16,636 nucleotides of DNA from CAYLNM01 sp964385045 (GTDB taxonomy: Bacteria; Planctomycetota; Phycisphaerae; Phycisphaerales; SM1A02). Shown piece after piece: positions 6,455 through 13,031 of the stretch (position 1 is its first letter; every line of letters starts with the position of its first letter). Location of the stretch: contig CAYLNM010000101.1 of assembly GCA_964385045.1 (NCBI GenBank), positions 1 to 16,636 on the forward strand. Reading direction: 5' to 3'. Under the pieces are notes generated by a model, which worked only from the letters and a program-made list of their open reading frames with translations, ran no database searches and was not told the DNA's origin. The translations under genes were made by a program, and so were the position numbers.

Positions 6455-7243
6455 TCAGAACGGCGGCGGGGCCGACAGCACCACCGGCGAGGCGTCGTCG
6501 GGATGGGCGAGCTCGAGCCGCTCGGCGTGCAGCAGCAGCCGCGGGGCGGCGTCGCGGGTCCGCGCGTCGCCGTACAGGTCGTCCCCGAGGATCGGGTGCC
6601 CGATCGCGGTGAAGTGCAGCCGCAGCTGGTGCGACCGCCCGGTCACCGGGCGCACCTCGAGCCGGGTGCGATCGGCCGCGCGATCCAGCACCCGCCATCG
6701 GGTCAGCGACGGGCGGCCGTGCTCGTGGCAGACCCGCTGCCGCGGCGGATCGTCGAGGTCCTTGCGGATCGGCAGATCGACCTCACCTTGGTCCCCCGCG
6801 ACTGTCCCCGCCACGACCGCCACGTACCGCTTCGCCACCCGCCGCTCCTGGAACTCGATGCTGAGGAAGCGGTGCGTGTCGGCGTCCCGGGCGAGCACGA
6901 TCACCCCGGACGTGTCGCGGTCGAGCCGGTGCACGATGCGGGCCCCGGGCCACCACTCCTGGGCGCGAGCCACCAGGCAGTCGGCCTTCTCGGGGCCGAT
7001 GCCCGGCACCGAGAGCAGGCCGGAGGGCTTGTCGAAGGCCAGCAGCCGTCCGTCGTCCCGAAGCGGCGCAGGGAGGCCGGGGGGCACGCAGGAGGCCGTC
7101 GCACCGGGCACCGCCAGCCCGCCCGCCTGCGTCCCGACGGGCGCGTCCGGAGCCCCGTCGCGGCGTCCCGTCGGCCCGTCCTCGGCGGCGGACCGGTCGC
7201 CGGCATCCGGCGCGTCGTCGTCGGCGGGCGAGGGCGTGCTCAC
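6455..7243 (-). CDS. rluA: RluA-type rRNA/tRNA pseudouridine synthase
   Basis: This protein isomerises uridine to pseudouridine in structured RNA; E. coli RluA modifies U746 of 23S rRNA and U32 of some tRNAs. In the 262-aa product the conserved blocks are FDKPSGLLSVPG (70-81), the catalytic HRLDRDTSG (105-113, nucleophile D108), DLPIRKD, PVTGRSHQLRLHF, GHPILGDDLYG and APRLLLHAE. These match RluA itself better than RluC/RluD, and the N-terminal S4 domain of RluC/RluD is absent. The first 55 or so residues are low-complexity and not part of the catalytic fold. GTG 7243 was chosen because extending further runs into the divergent lipoprotein gene; the start is not strongly supported. Only 55 bp separate it from the divergent gene, so both promoters must be compact or overlap. 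Target specificity is inferred from family similarity. Confidence 0.85.
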   Translation of the reverse strand: MSTPSPADDDAPDAGDRSAAEDGPTGRRDGAPDAPVGTQAGGLAVPGATASCVPPGLPAPLRDDGRLLAFDKPSGLLSVPGIGPEKADCLVARAQEWWPGARIVHRLDRDTSGVIVLARDADTHRFLSIEFQERRVAKRYVAVVAGTVAGDQGEVDLPIRKDLDDPPRQRVCHEHGRPSLTRWRVLDRAADRTRLEVRPVTGRSHQLRLHFTAIGHPILGDDLYGDARTRDAAPRLLLHAERLELAHPDDASPVVLSAPPPF

Positions 7244-7298
7244 GAGGTCACCATAGGATCGGGCATCCGTCCCCGGCCGCCGCTCGTACAGTGACGGC

Positions 7299-8093
7299 GT
7301 GCCCCCGGCCCTGCCGCCCCATCCTGCGCCCGACGAGCCGGCCGCGTCGACGCGGTGCTCGCACCGAGCCGCGGCTCGTCCCGCCACCCGTCCCGCCGCA
7401 CAGCCGAGGCTCCGGCCTCGCGCCCCCGACCTGCCGCCCCGCGGCGGAACGGCGCTCCCCCGGCCCCTCGGCCTCCTCGCCGCGGCTGCGGGCCTCGCCG
7501 GCGTCCTCGCCGGCTGCGAGCCCTACCGCATCGAGTACCACCGACGTCCGGCCTTCTACGAGGAGATGTCGGAGGAGCCGCTCCCGGATCAGGTCGTGCT
7601 GCCGGACGGCACGCTGGTCGTGTACAGCACGCGGGGCGAGAACCGCAACGACCCGGTTCGCCGCCGGGCCGAGGACGACGAGTTCACGCTGCGGGCCGAG
7701 GGCGAGGACGGATCGGTCGAGCTCCGCTCGCTGCTGCCCGAGCACGTCCTCGCCCACGCCCTCACGTGCATCCGCGCGGGCGAGTACCGCCTGATGTGGG
7801 ACCAGCTCGTGGCCGAGCGGACGAAGCTCGCCTACGCCGAGCAGGGCCTCGGCTTCGAGGACTTCGAGGCGTTCATGATCGAGCACCGGGTGGAGCTCGC
7901 CCGGATGCTCAACCGCATGTCGCTCGGGATCAACATGCACGAGTGCGCCCAGGGCTACGCCGCCCCCGGCATCTACCGCGTGCAGTTCCACCCGCGGGTG
8001 GTGATGAACAGCGACGGCTCGCGGCAGTTCCGGTTCACGAAGGTGGACATGACGCAGGAGGGCTTCCAGATGAAGCTGGTCCTCATCCACTGA
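7299..8093 (+). CDS. Predicted lipoprotein of unknown family
   Basis: I do not recognise this family. The reading frame from GTG 7299 gives 264 aa. A hydrophobic stretch (LGLLAAAAGLAGVLAGC) ends in a good lipobox, LAGC with Cys73, so export and lipidation are likely. The signal peptide should then begin near residue 50; the preceding 50 or so Pro/Arg/Ala-rich residues are atypical, and the true start may be a non-standard codon such as CTG 7431. The mature part of about 190 residues opens with CEPYRIEYHRRPAFYEEM, has a short charged beta-like region, a helical segment (LLPEHVLAHALTCIRAGEYRLMWDQL) and ends with beta-like stretches GIYRVQFHPRVV and FQMKLVLIH. A helix-then-sheet order with a 'how much is lost' helix resembles NTF2-like folds, but that is speculation. 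It is divergent from rluA and followed by the receiver-domain gene in the same direction. Confidence 0.7.
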   Translation: MPPALPPHPAPDEPAASTRCSHRAAARPATRPAAQPRLRPRAPDLPPRGGTALPRPLGLLAAAAGLAGVLAGCEPYRIEYHRRPAFYEEMSEEPLPDQVVLPDGTLVVYSTRGENRNDPVRRRAEDDEFTLRAEGEDGSVELRSLLPEHVLAHALTCIRAGEYRLMWDQLVAERTKLAYAEQGLGFEDFEAFMIEHRVELARMLNRMSLGINMHECAQGYAAPGIYRVQFHPRVVMNSDGSRQFRFTKVDMTQEGFQMKLVLIH

Positions 8094-8104
8094 GGTCCGG
8101 AAAC

Positions 8105-8117
8105 GGCGGCCACCGCC
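8105..8117 (+). terminator. Small hairpin after the lipoprotein gene
   Basis: GGCGG-CCA-CCGCC begins 11 bases after the lipoprotein stop and can form a five-pair stem. It is short and lacks a T-run, so the lipoprotein and receiver genes may still be co-transcribed. Confidence 0.25.
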
Positions 8118-8136
8118 TTCCCTCGCGACACAGACC

Positions 8137-8982
8137 GTGCCCGGCTCGGGGGAGCCCTCGTCGCCGCCGCGTCGCACCGCTCGGGCGTCCGATGACACCG
8201 GCGTGCCTCTCTCCCCGAACGCCCCCGGCCGCCTGCTGGTGGTCGATCCGTCCCCGCTGATCCGGCGCACCGTTCGCCGTGTCGCCCGTGACATCGGCCT
8301 GTCGGTCCGGGAAGCGGACTCCGTGGTCGACGGGCTCGGGGCCGTGGTTCGAGAGCGGCCGAGCGCCCTCGCGATCTCCCGCGGCTCGTGCGAGCTCCCG
8401 GCCGATGCACTGATCGCCGCGATCCGGGCGACCCCGCACCTCGCGGCCACCCCGATCGCCGTTCTCGCCAACGCGGACGGCCGTCCCGGCCGGACGCCCG
8501 GTGGCCCGACGGCGCCGCTGGTGCCGGGATCCGACGCGCTCATCCACAAGGACGAACGACTGGACGCCGCGCTCCGGAGGTTCCTCGAGCCACTCGGCCT
8601 CGTCGCCGACGGGACGGAGGGCCCGCGACTCTCGGGTCACATCCTGCTGGTGGAGGACGCCGAGCTCATCCAACGCCTGCTGTCGCGCGTCCTGCACGCC
8701 GCCGGGGCCACCGTGGTCGTGGCCCGCGACGGCATCGAGGCGATCGTGGCGGCGGCCCGGGATCGATTCGATCTCGTGCTCATGGACATCGAGCTGCCGC
8801 GACTCGACGGGCCCGGCGCCCTGCGGGCGATCCGCGAGGCGGGAATCCGCACGCCCGTGGTGGCCGCCACGGCGCACGGACACGCCTACGCGGACCGCGC
8901 GCTCCAGCTCGGCTTCGCGGACGTCATCGACAAGCGTCGCAGCCCACGCGAGATCGTGGACGCGTGCAGCCGCTGGCTGTGA
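8137..8982 (+). CDS. Stand-alone response regulator: degenerate receiver plus intact receiver
   Basis: This is a 281-aa two-receiver protein with no output domain. The second receiver (about 167-281) has every expected residue: acidic pair E173/D174 (LVEDAE), phospho-acceptor D217 in VLMDIELP, T245 and the conserved lysine K266 (VIDKR). The first (about 32-152) keeps LLVVDPSP with D37 and a lysine at 138 (LIHKDE). Where the phospho-acceptor should be, it reads ALAISRGS, aligning Ser81 with the aspartate, so it is probably not phosphorylated and acts as a pseudo-receiver. Output would have to come through protein contacts, as in CheY-like or Spo0F-like relays. No histidine kinase is in the window. 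GTG 8137 is the longest start; GTG 8203 (259 aa) starts closer to the first receiver and is just as plausible, as neither has a clear ribosome binding site. Confidence 0.85.
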   Translation: MPGSGEPSSPPRRTARASDDTGVPLSPNAPGRLLVVDPSPLIRRTVRRVARDIGLSVREADSVVDGLGAVVRERPSALAISRGSCELPADALIAAIRATPHLAATPIAVLANADGRPGRTPGGPTAPLVPGSDALIHKDERLDAALRRFLEPLGLVADGTEGPRLSGHILLVEDAELIQRLLSRVLHAAGATVVVARDGIEAIVAAARDRFDLVLMDIELPRLDGPGALRAIREAGIRTPVVAATAHGHAYADRALQLGFADVIDKRRSPREIVDACSRWL

Positions 8983-9108
8983 GCGAACCTCGCGTGCGGA
9001 GACGTCCGGCGCCACGCCCCCTCGCGACCGCGATGGCCTGCCGCCGGCGGGTCGTCGAGCCCTCCCCGGCCGGCGCGTCGTCCTGCCGCGCCCGATGTCG
9101 CGCCATCC

Positions 9109-9124
9109 ATGAAACCCGATTCAT
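9109..9124. promoter_or_regulatory. AT-rich dyad upstream of dps
   Basis: ATGAA-ACCCGA-TTCAT is a perfect inverted repeat with five-base arms. It lies about 60 bp before the dps start in an otherwise very GC-rich intergenic region, which makes it stand out as a possible operator or promoter element. It does not match Fur, PerR or OxyR consensus sequences that I know. Confidence 0.35.
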
Positions 9125-9169
9125 CGCCCCCTCACGTCCGGTCGCCCGCGGCACGCGATGCTCCTGGCC

Positions 9170-9174
9170 GGAGG
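9170..9174 (+). promoter_or_regulatory. Strong ribosome binding site of dps
   Basis: GGAGG lies eight bases upstream of ATG 9183 and fixes the dps start. It is the clearest Shine-Dalgarno sequence in the window, consistent with a highly expressed protein. Confidence 0.85.
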
Positions 9175-9182
9175 TTCAACCC

Positions 9183-9746
9183 ATGACCACGACGTGGAAG
9201 AAGAAGTCCACCATCGAGCCGAATCCGATCGGGATCGACCGCGAGACGGTCGAGGACCTGGCCCCGGGCCTCGACGCGATCCTCGCCTCGATGTTCGTGC
9301 TGTTCCACCAGTACCAGAAGCACCATTGGCTCGTCGAGGGCCCGCAGTTCCGCGACCTGCACCACTTCCTCCAGGAAGGCTACGAGCAGGTGCACAAGGC
9401 CTGCGACCAGGTCGCCGAGCGCATGACCGCCCTCGGCCTCGTGCCCACGAGCTCGCCCACGGCGCTGGCCGAGACCAGCTTCATCGAGCACGAGCCGGAG
9501 GGCATCTACCGCATCCGCGACATGATCGACCGCGACCGGGAGGCCGAGGGCATGCTCGCCCGCCGCATGCGCGAGGTCATCGCCACCTGCACCAACCACG
9601 GCGACTACGGCACCGAGACGCTGCTGAAGAAGCTGCTGCTCAAGACCGAGGACCGGGCCCACCACCTCGACCACTTCCTCGGCGAGGACTCGCTCGCCCT
9701 GGGCTTCGTCGAGCACGAGCTCAAGCCCGAGCCCGCCGGCGGCTGA
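9183..9746 (+). CDS. dps: Dps-family ferritin-like protein
   Basis: Dps proteins form dodecameric cages that oxidise and store iron and protect DNA from peroxide and starvation stress. The 187-aa product is of usual Dps length or slightly longer. The inter-subunit ferroxidase ligands are in place: H48 in the HHWLVEG motif, H60 in RDLHHF, and D75 and E79 in CDQVAERM. A later helix carries TLLKKLLLKTEDRAHHLDHFL as expected for the fourth helix of the bundle. The N-terminus (MTTTWKKKS) is Lys-rich, which in some Dps proteins supports DNA binding; that role is inferred. The start is fixed by GGAGG eight bases upstream. About 200 bp separate it from the receiver gene, enough for its own promoter, and a strong hairpin follows the stop. 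It converges with clpC. Confidence 0.93.
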   Translation: MTTTWKKKSTIEPNPIGIDRETVEDLAPGLDAILASMFVLFHQYQKHHWLVEGPQFRDLHHFLQEGYEQVHKACDQVAERMTALGLVPTSSPTALAETSFIEHEPEGIYRIRDMIDRDREAEGMLARRMREVIATCTNHGDYGTETLLKKLLLKTEDRAHHLDHFLGEDSLALGFVEHELKPEPAGG

Positions 9747-9778
9747 CCCCCGGCATCGCCCGGCATCCGAACCGACGC

Positions 9779-9813
9779 CCGCGGCCCCGATCCCTCGCGA
9801 GTCGGGGCCGCGG
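9779..9813 (+). terminator. dps terminator hairpin
   Basis: The arms CCGCGGCCCCGA (9779-9790) and TCGGGGCCGCGG (9802-9813) are perfect 12-bp complements around an 11-base loop, 32 bases after the dps stop. There is no T-run on either strand; as the stem is symmetric it could also block read-through from clpC. Confidence 0.7.
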
Positions 9814-9905
9814 CCGTGCGCACCGGACGCGTCGCCCGGCGGCACGGTCCCCCCGCCCGGCCATCTCCGCCGGCTCAGCCACCCCCGCCGGCCCCGATCC
9901 CTCGC
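9783..9905. repeat. 16-bp direct repeat pair
   Basis: GGCCCCGATCCCTCGC occurs at 9783-9798, as the left arm and loop of the dps hairpin, and again at 9890-9905, 107 bp later and without the complementary right arm. The second copy looks like a partial duplication of the terminator. Confidence 0.75.
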
Positions 9906-10011
9906 CATGAAGCCGCGCTCGCGCCCATCGGACGTGTCGCCCCGCGGCCCCTCGCCTCCGCGGCCCGCGCCGGCCACGCCGGCCGCGCCGGCCCCACCGC
10001 CCGCGCACGAA

Positions 10012-10043
10012 CGCGGCCCCCGATCCGAGGATCGAGGGCCACG
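10012..10043 (-). terminator. clpC terminator-like hairpin
   Basis: A stem with two mismatches pairs CGCGGCCCCCGATCC with GGATCGAGGGCCACG, about 42 bases beyond the clpC stop on the minus strand. It lies where a clpC terminator should be, but no T-run follows. Confidence 0.5.
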
Positions 10044-10084
10044 CGTCGGTGTCGTGATGTCGGCGGGCCGCGAAGGCCGCGACG

Positions 10085-12676
10085 TCAGGCCGTCGCCTTC
10101 TGCTCCGCGCCCGAGCCCGAGGGACTCGTGCCGCCGTCGTCGTCGCCGCCCCCGTCCTCGTCGTCGTCCCCACCCTCGTCGGCCGGCAGGTCGCTGGCCT
10201 CGAAGAACAGGTTGTCGGCGTCGTCCTTGCGGGTGACGGTGATGAGCTGGCCCGGCTTGAAGTCGCCCGAGAGCAGGCTCTCGGCGAGCGGATCCTCGAT
10301 GTGGGTCCCGATCGCCCGGCGGAGCGGACGGGCACCGAAGTCCGGGTTGTAGCCCTTCTCGATGAGGAAGTCCTTGGCCTTGTCGTCGAGCTCGAGCTTC
10401 ATCTCCTTGGCCGCGAGCCGCTCGCGCACCTTGGACAGCTCGATGTCGATGATGCCGGTGAGGTCGTCCTTCACCAGCGGGCGGAAGACGATCACCTCGT
10501 CGAGGCGGTTGATGAACTCCGGGCGGAAGAACTTCTCGACCTCGCCCATGAGCGCGTCCTTGATGCGCTCGTAGTCCTGGACCTCCTCGCGCTTGCCGAA
10601 GCCGAAGGCCGCTCCGCCCTTGATCAGGTCCGCGCCGATGTTCGACGTCATGATGAGCACGACGTTCTTGAAGTCGACGTGGCGCCCGAACGAGTCGGTG
10701 AGCCGCCCCTCCTCCATGATCTGGAGGAGCATGTTGAAGACGTCCGGGTGGGCCTTCTCGACCTCGTCCAGCAGCACGACGGCGTAGGGACGACGGCGGA
10801 TGCGCTCGGTGAGCTGCCCGCCCTCCTCGTAGCCGACGTAGCCGGGAGGCGCGCCGATGAGCCGCGAGACGTTGTGCTTCTCCATGTACTCGCTCATGTC
10901 GAGGTAGATCAGCGCGTCGCTGTCCCCGAACATGAACTCGGCGAGGGCCTTGGCGAGCAGCGTCTTGCCGACGCCGGAGGGGCCGATGAAGATGAACGAG
11001 CCCATCGGACGCTGCGGGTCCTTGAGGCCCGACCGCGCCTTGCGGATCGCCTTGGAGACTGCCTTCACGGCGTCCTCCTGGCTGACCACCTTCTTGTGGA
11101 GCTCGGCCTCGAGCTGGAGCAGACGCTCGGTCTCCTCCTTCTCGAGCCGCGTCAGCGGCACGCCGGTCATCTTGCTGACGACCTCGGCGATGACCTCCTC
11201 GTCGACCTCGCCCGAGGTCTCCTGGAGCTTGTCGCGCCACTCCTTCTGCAGCTCCTCCTTCTGCTTGCGGAGCTTCTCGGCCTGGTCGCGCAGCTCGGCG
11301 GCCCGCTCGTAGTCCGCGTTCTTGACCGCCTCCTCCTTGGAGATCGAGAGCTTCTCGATCTCCTCCTCGAGGTCGGCGAGGTCCGGCGGCTTGCTCATCG
11401 ACTTCAGGCGGACGCGGGCCCCCGCCTCGTCGATCACGTCGATCGACTTGTCGGGCTGCACGCGGCCGGTGATGTAGCGGCCGGAGAGCTCCACCGCCGA
11501 GCGCAGCGCCTCGTCGGTGATGGTCACGCGGTGGTGCTGCTCGTAGCGGTCCCGCAGGCCCTTGAGGATCTCGACCGTCTGCTCCGGGGTCGGAGGCTCG
11601 ACCGGGATCGACTGGAAGCGGCGCTCGAGGGCCGAGTCCTTCTCGATGTACTTGCGGTACTCGTCGAAGGTCGTGGCCCCGATGCACTGGATCTCGCCGC
11701 GGCTGAGGGCGGGCTTGAGGACGTTGGACGCGTCGATCGCGCCCTCGGCCCCGCCGGCCCCGACGAGGGTGTGCAGCTCGTCGATGAAGAGGATCACGTT
11801 CTTGGCCCGGCGGACCTCGTTCATGACCGCCTTGATCCGCTCCTCGAACTGGCCGCGGTACTTGGTGCCGGCGACCATCATCGCGAGGTCGAGGACCACC
11901 AGCCGGCGGTCGTGCAGGATGTCCGGGACGTCCTGCGAGACGATCCGCTGGGCGAGGCCCTCGACGATGGCGGTCTTGCCGACGCCGGCCTCGCCGAGGA
12001 GGACCGGGTTGTTCTTGGTGCGGCGGCAGAGGACCTGCACCAGCCGCTCGATCTCGCCGGCCCGGCCGATCACCGGGTCCAGCTCGCTGTTGCGGGCGAG
12101 CTCGGTGAGGTCGCGACCGAAGCTGTCGAGGGCCGGCGTCTTGCTCTTGCCGCGACGCGGGGAGCCGGACGGGCCGCCCTCGCCGGGGCCGCCGCCGCCC
12201 GACGGCTCCATGCCCTCGACGCCCTCCTCCGGCTCGACGCCGGCCCCGAGCAGGTTGAGCACCTCCTCGCGGACCTCCTCGAGCTTGAGGCCGAGGTTCA
12301 TGAGGACCTGGGCCGCCACGCCGTCCTGCTCGCGGAGCAGGCCGAGCAGCAGGTGCTCGGTGCCGACGTAGTTGTGGTTGAGGCTTCGCGCCTCCTCGAT
12401 CGCGTACTCGATGACCTTCTTGGCCCGCGGGGTCTGGGGCAGCTTGCCCATCGTGACCATGTCGGGGCCGCTCTTGACGAGCTTCTCGACCTCGAGACGG
12501 ACCTTGCGGAGATCGATGTCGAGGTTCTTCAGCACGTTCGCGCCGACCCCCGACCCCTCCTTCACCAGGCCGAGCAGGATGTGCTCGGTCCCGATGTACT
12601 CGTGATTGAACCGCTGGGCCTCCTGGTTGGCCAGGGCCATGACCTTGCGGGCGCGGTCGGTGAGTCGTTCGAACAT
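10085..12676 (-). CDS. clpC: ATP-dependent Clp protease ATP-binding subunit ClpC
   Basis: This is a Hsp100/AAA+ unfoldase that feeds substrates to the ClpP peptidase. The 863-aa product has two N-terminal Clp repeats (about 1-145, with GTEHILLGL and GTEHLLLGL), a Gly/Pro-rich linker (about 147-185), the first AAA+ module (Walker A GEAGVGKT 228-235, Walker B ILFIDE 295-300), a middle domain with a UVR-like coiled region (about 445-485, NADYERAAELRDQAEKL), the second AAA+ module (Walker A GPSGVGKT 565-572, Walker B VVLLDE 633-638) and the C-terminal Clp D2-small domain. The middle domain and layout separate it from ClpA and ClpB. GFG at 692-694 may be the ClpP-docking tripeptide. The C-terminus ends in an acidic Asp/Gly tail (PADEGGDDDEDGG) not usual in the family. 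GGAG six bases before ATG 12676 supports the start. No ctsR, mcsA, mcsB or clpP is adjacent. Confidence 0.97.
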   Translation of the reverse strand: MFERLTDRARKVMALANQEAQRFNHEYIGTEHILLGLVKEGSGVGANVLKNLDIDLRKVRLEVEKLVKSGPDMVTMGKLPQTPRAKKVIEYAIEEARSLNHNYVGTEHLLLGLLREQDGVAAQVLMNLGLKLEEVREEVLNLLGAGVEPEEGVEGMEPSGGGGPGEGGPSGSPRRGKSKTPALDSFGRDLTELARNSELDPVIGRAGEIERLVQVLCRRTKNNPVLLGEAGVGKTAIVEGLAQRIVSQDVPDILHDRRLVVLDLAMMVAGTKYRGQFEERIKAVMNEVRRAKNVILFIDELHTLVGAGGAEGAIDASNVLKPALSRGEIQCIGATTFDEYRKYIEKDSALERRFQSIPVEPPTPEQTVEILKGLRDRYEQHHRVTITDEALRSAVELSGRYITGRVQPDKSIDVIDEAGARVRLKSMSKPPDLADLEEEIEKLSISKEEAVKNADYERAAELRDQAEKLRKQKEELQKEWRDKLQETSGEVDEEVIAEVVSKMTGVPLTRLEKEETERLLQLEAELHKKVVSQEDAVKAVSKAIRKARSGLKDPQRPMGSFIFIGPSGVGKTLLAKALAEFMFGDSDALIYLDMSEYMEKHNVSRLIGAPPGYVGYEEGGQLTERIRRRPYAVVLLDEVEKAHPDVFNMLLQIMEEGRLTDSFGRHVDFKNVVLIMTSNIGADLIKGGAAFGFGKREEVQDYERIKDALMGEVEKFFRPEFINRLDEVIVFRPLVKDDLTGIIDIELSKVRERLAAKEMKLELDDKAKDFLIEKGYNPDFGARPLRRAIGTHIEDPLAESLLSGDFKPGQLITVTRKDDADNLFFEASDLPADEGGDDDEDGGGDDDGGTSPSGSGAEQKATA

Positions 12677-12682
12677 GACGTG

Positions 12683-12686
12683 CTCC
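12683..12686 (-). promoter_or_regulatory. clpC ribosome binding site
   Basis: On the minus strand GGAG precedes ATG 12676 by six bases, supporting that start over any upstream alternative in the same frame. Confidence 0.65.
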
Positions 12687-12782
12687 GGGGGGCTCCGGGT
12701 GCTCCGGCGGGCTCCCTGCCTCGGTCACGATACGGCCGGCTTCTCGGACCTTCCACCGAGGGCCGGATCTCGTGCCACCTCC

Positions 12783-12800
12783 AACGGGGCAAGCCCCGTT
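12783..12800. promoter_or_regulatory. Perfect dyad AACGGGGC-AA-GCCCCGTT upstream of clpC
   Basis: Two perfectly complementary eight-base arms flank two bases, 107-124 bp upstream of the clpC start. It could be an operator for clpC control, or a stable hairpin in a long leader. It matches no heat-shock operator that I know. Confidence 0.45.
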
Positions 12801-12937
12801 CCTCCCTTCATCGGCCCACCGGGGCGGGTCCCTGTTCCCAGGACCGCGATCCGGGCGGCGAAAGCGCGATCGCACCGGTCGTTCACGCCGGCCGACCGAC
12901 GTGTCCGCGATGGGGCGGCCTGCCATTCCGACACATC

Positions 12938-12971
12938 GGACGTGGAGGAACCGGGAGGTGGACGTGGAGGA
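12938..12971. repeat. 12-bp direct repeat with 22-bp period
   Basis: GGACGTGGAGGA occurs at 12938-12949 and 12960-12971. The 22-bp spacing is close to two helical turns, which would place both copies on the same DNA face, as in tandem activator or repressor sites. It sits between the lolD terminator hairpin and clpC. Confidence 0.6.
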
Positions 12972-12988
12972 TCGGTGGACGCCCGCCA

Positions 12989-13018
12989 CCCCGCATTCGG
13001 TGCGCGACCGATGCGGGG
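12989..13018 (-). terminator. lolD terminator hairpin
   Basis: CCCCGCATTCGGT (12989-13001) pairs with ACCGATGCGGGG (13007-13018) with one bulged T and a five-base loop. It begins 14 bases past the lolD stop on the minus strand. No T-run follows, as with the other hairpins in this window. Confidence 0.6.
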
Positions 13019-13031
13019 ATCGGGACCGTCG

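Larger units (their letters stand above)
9747..10084. other. Convergent intergenic region between dps and clpC
   Basis: No gene is supported in these 338 bp. It holds one hairpin for each convergent gene (9779-9813 and 10012-10043) and a 16-bp direct repeat. The remainder is C-rich, Pro-codon-like sequence. The ATG at 9907 opens a frame with no ribosome binding site and Arg/Pro-only composition that runs into clpC antisense; I do not call it. Confidence 0.7.
12677..13031. other. Intergenic region upstream of clpC
   Basis: No gene is supported in these 355 bp. It contains, from the clpC side, the ribosome binding site, a perfect dyad at 12783-12800, a 12-bp direct repeat at 12938-12971, and the lolD hairpin at 12989-13018. 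No CIRCE element (TTAGCACTC-N9-GAGTGCTAA) and no CtsR-type heptamer repeat is present. I could not identify a convincing -35/-10 pair. Confidence 0.65.

Noticed and set aside
5896..6612. Plus-strand open frame across the repeats encoding RITAARGISAAG-type 12-mers
   Set aside because: It is open only because of repeat length and base composition, crosses an N run and overlaps rluA antisense, with no ribosome binding site.
7244..7298. Divergent promoter pair between rluA and the lipoprotein gene (TACAGT at 7287-7292)
   Set aside because: The -10-like hexamer has no matching -35 and lies very close to the start; the evidence is too weak to annotate.
9907..10236. Small Arg/Pro-rich plus-strand open frame from ATG 9907
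   Set aside because: No ribosome binding site, composition typical of antisense frames in GC-rich DNA, and it runs into the clpC coding region on the opposite strand.
12901..12950. Imperfect inverted repeat ACGTGTCC...GGACACAT-like near 12900-12937
   Set aside because: The arms align only with shifts and mismatches; no better than chance in this composition.
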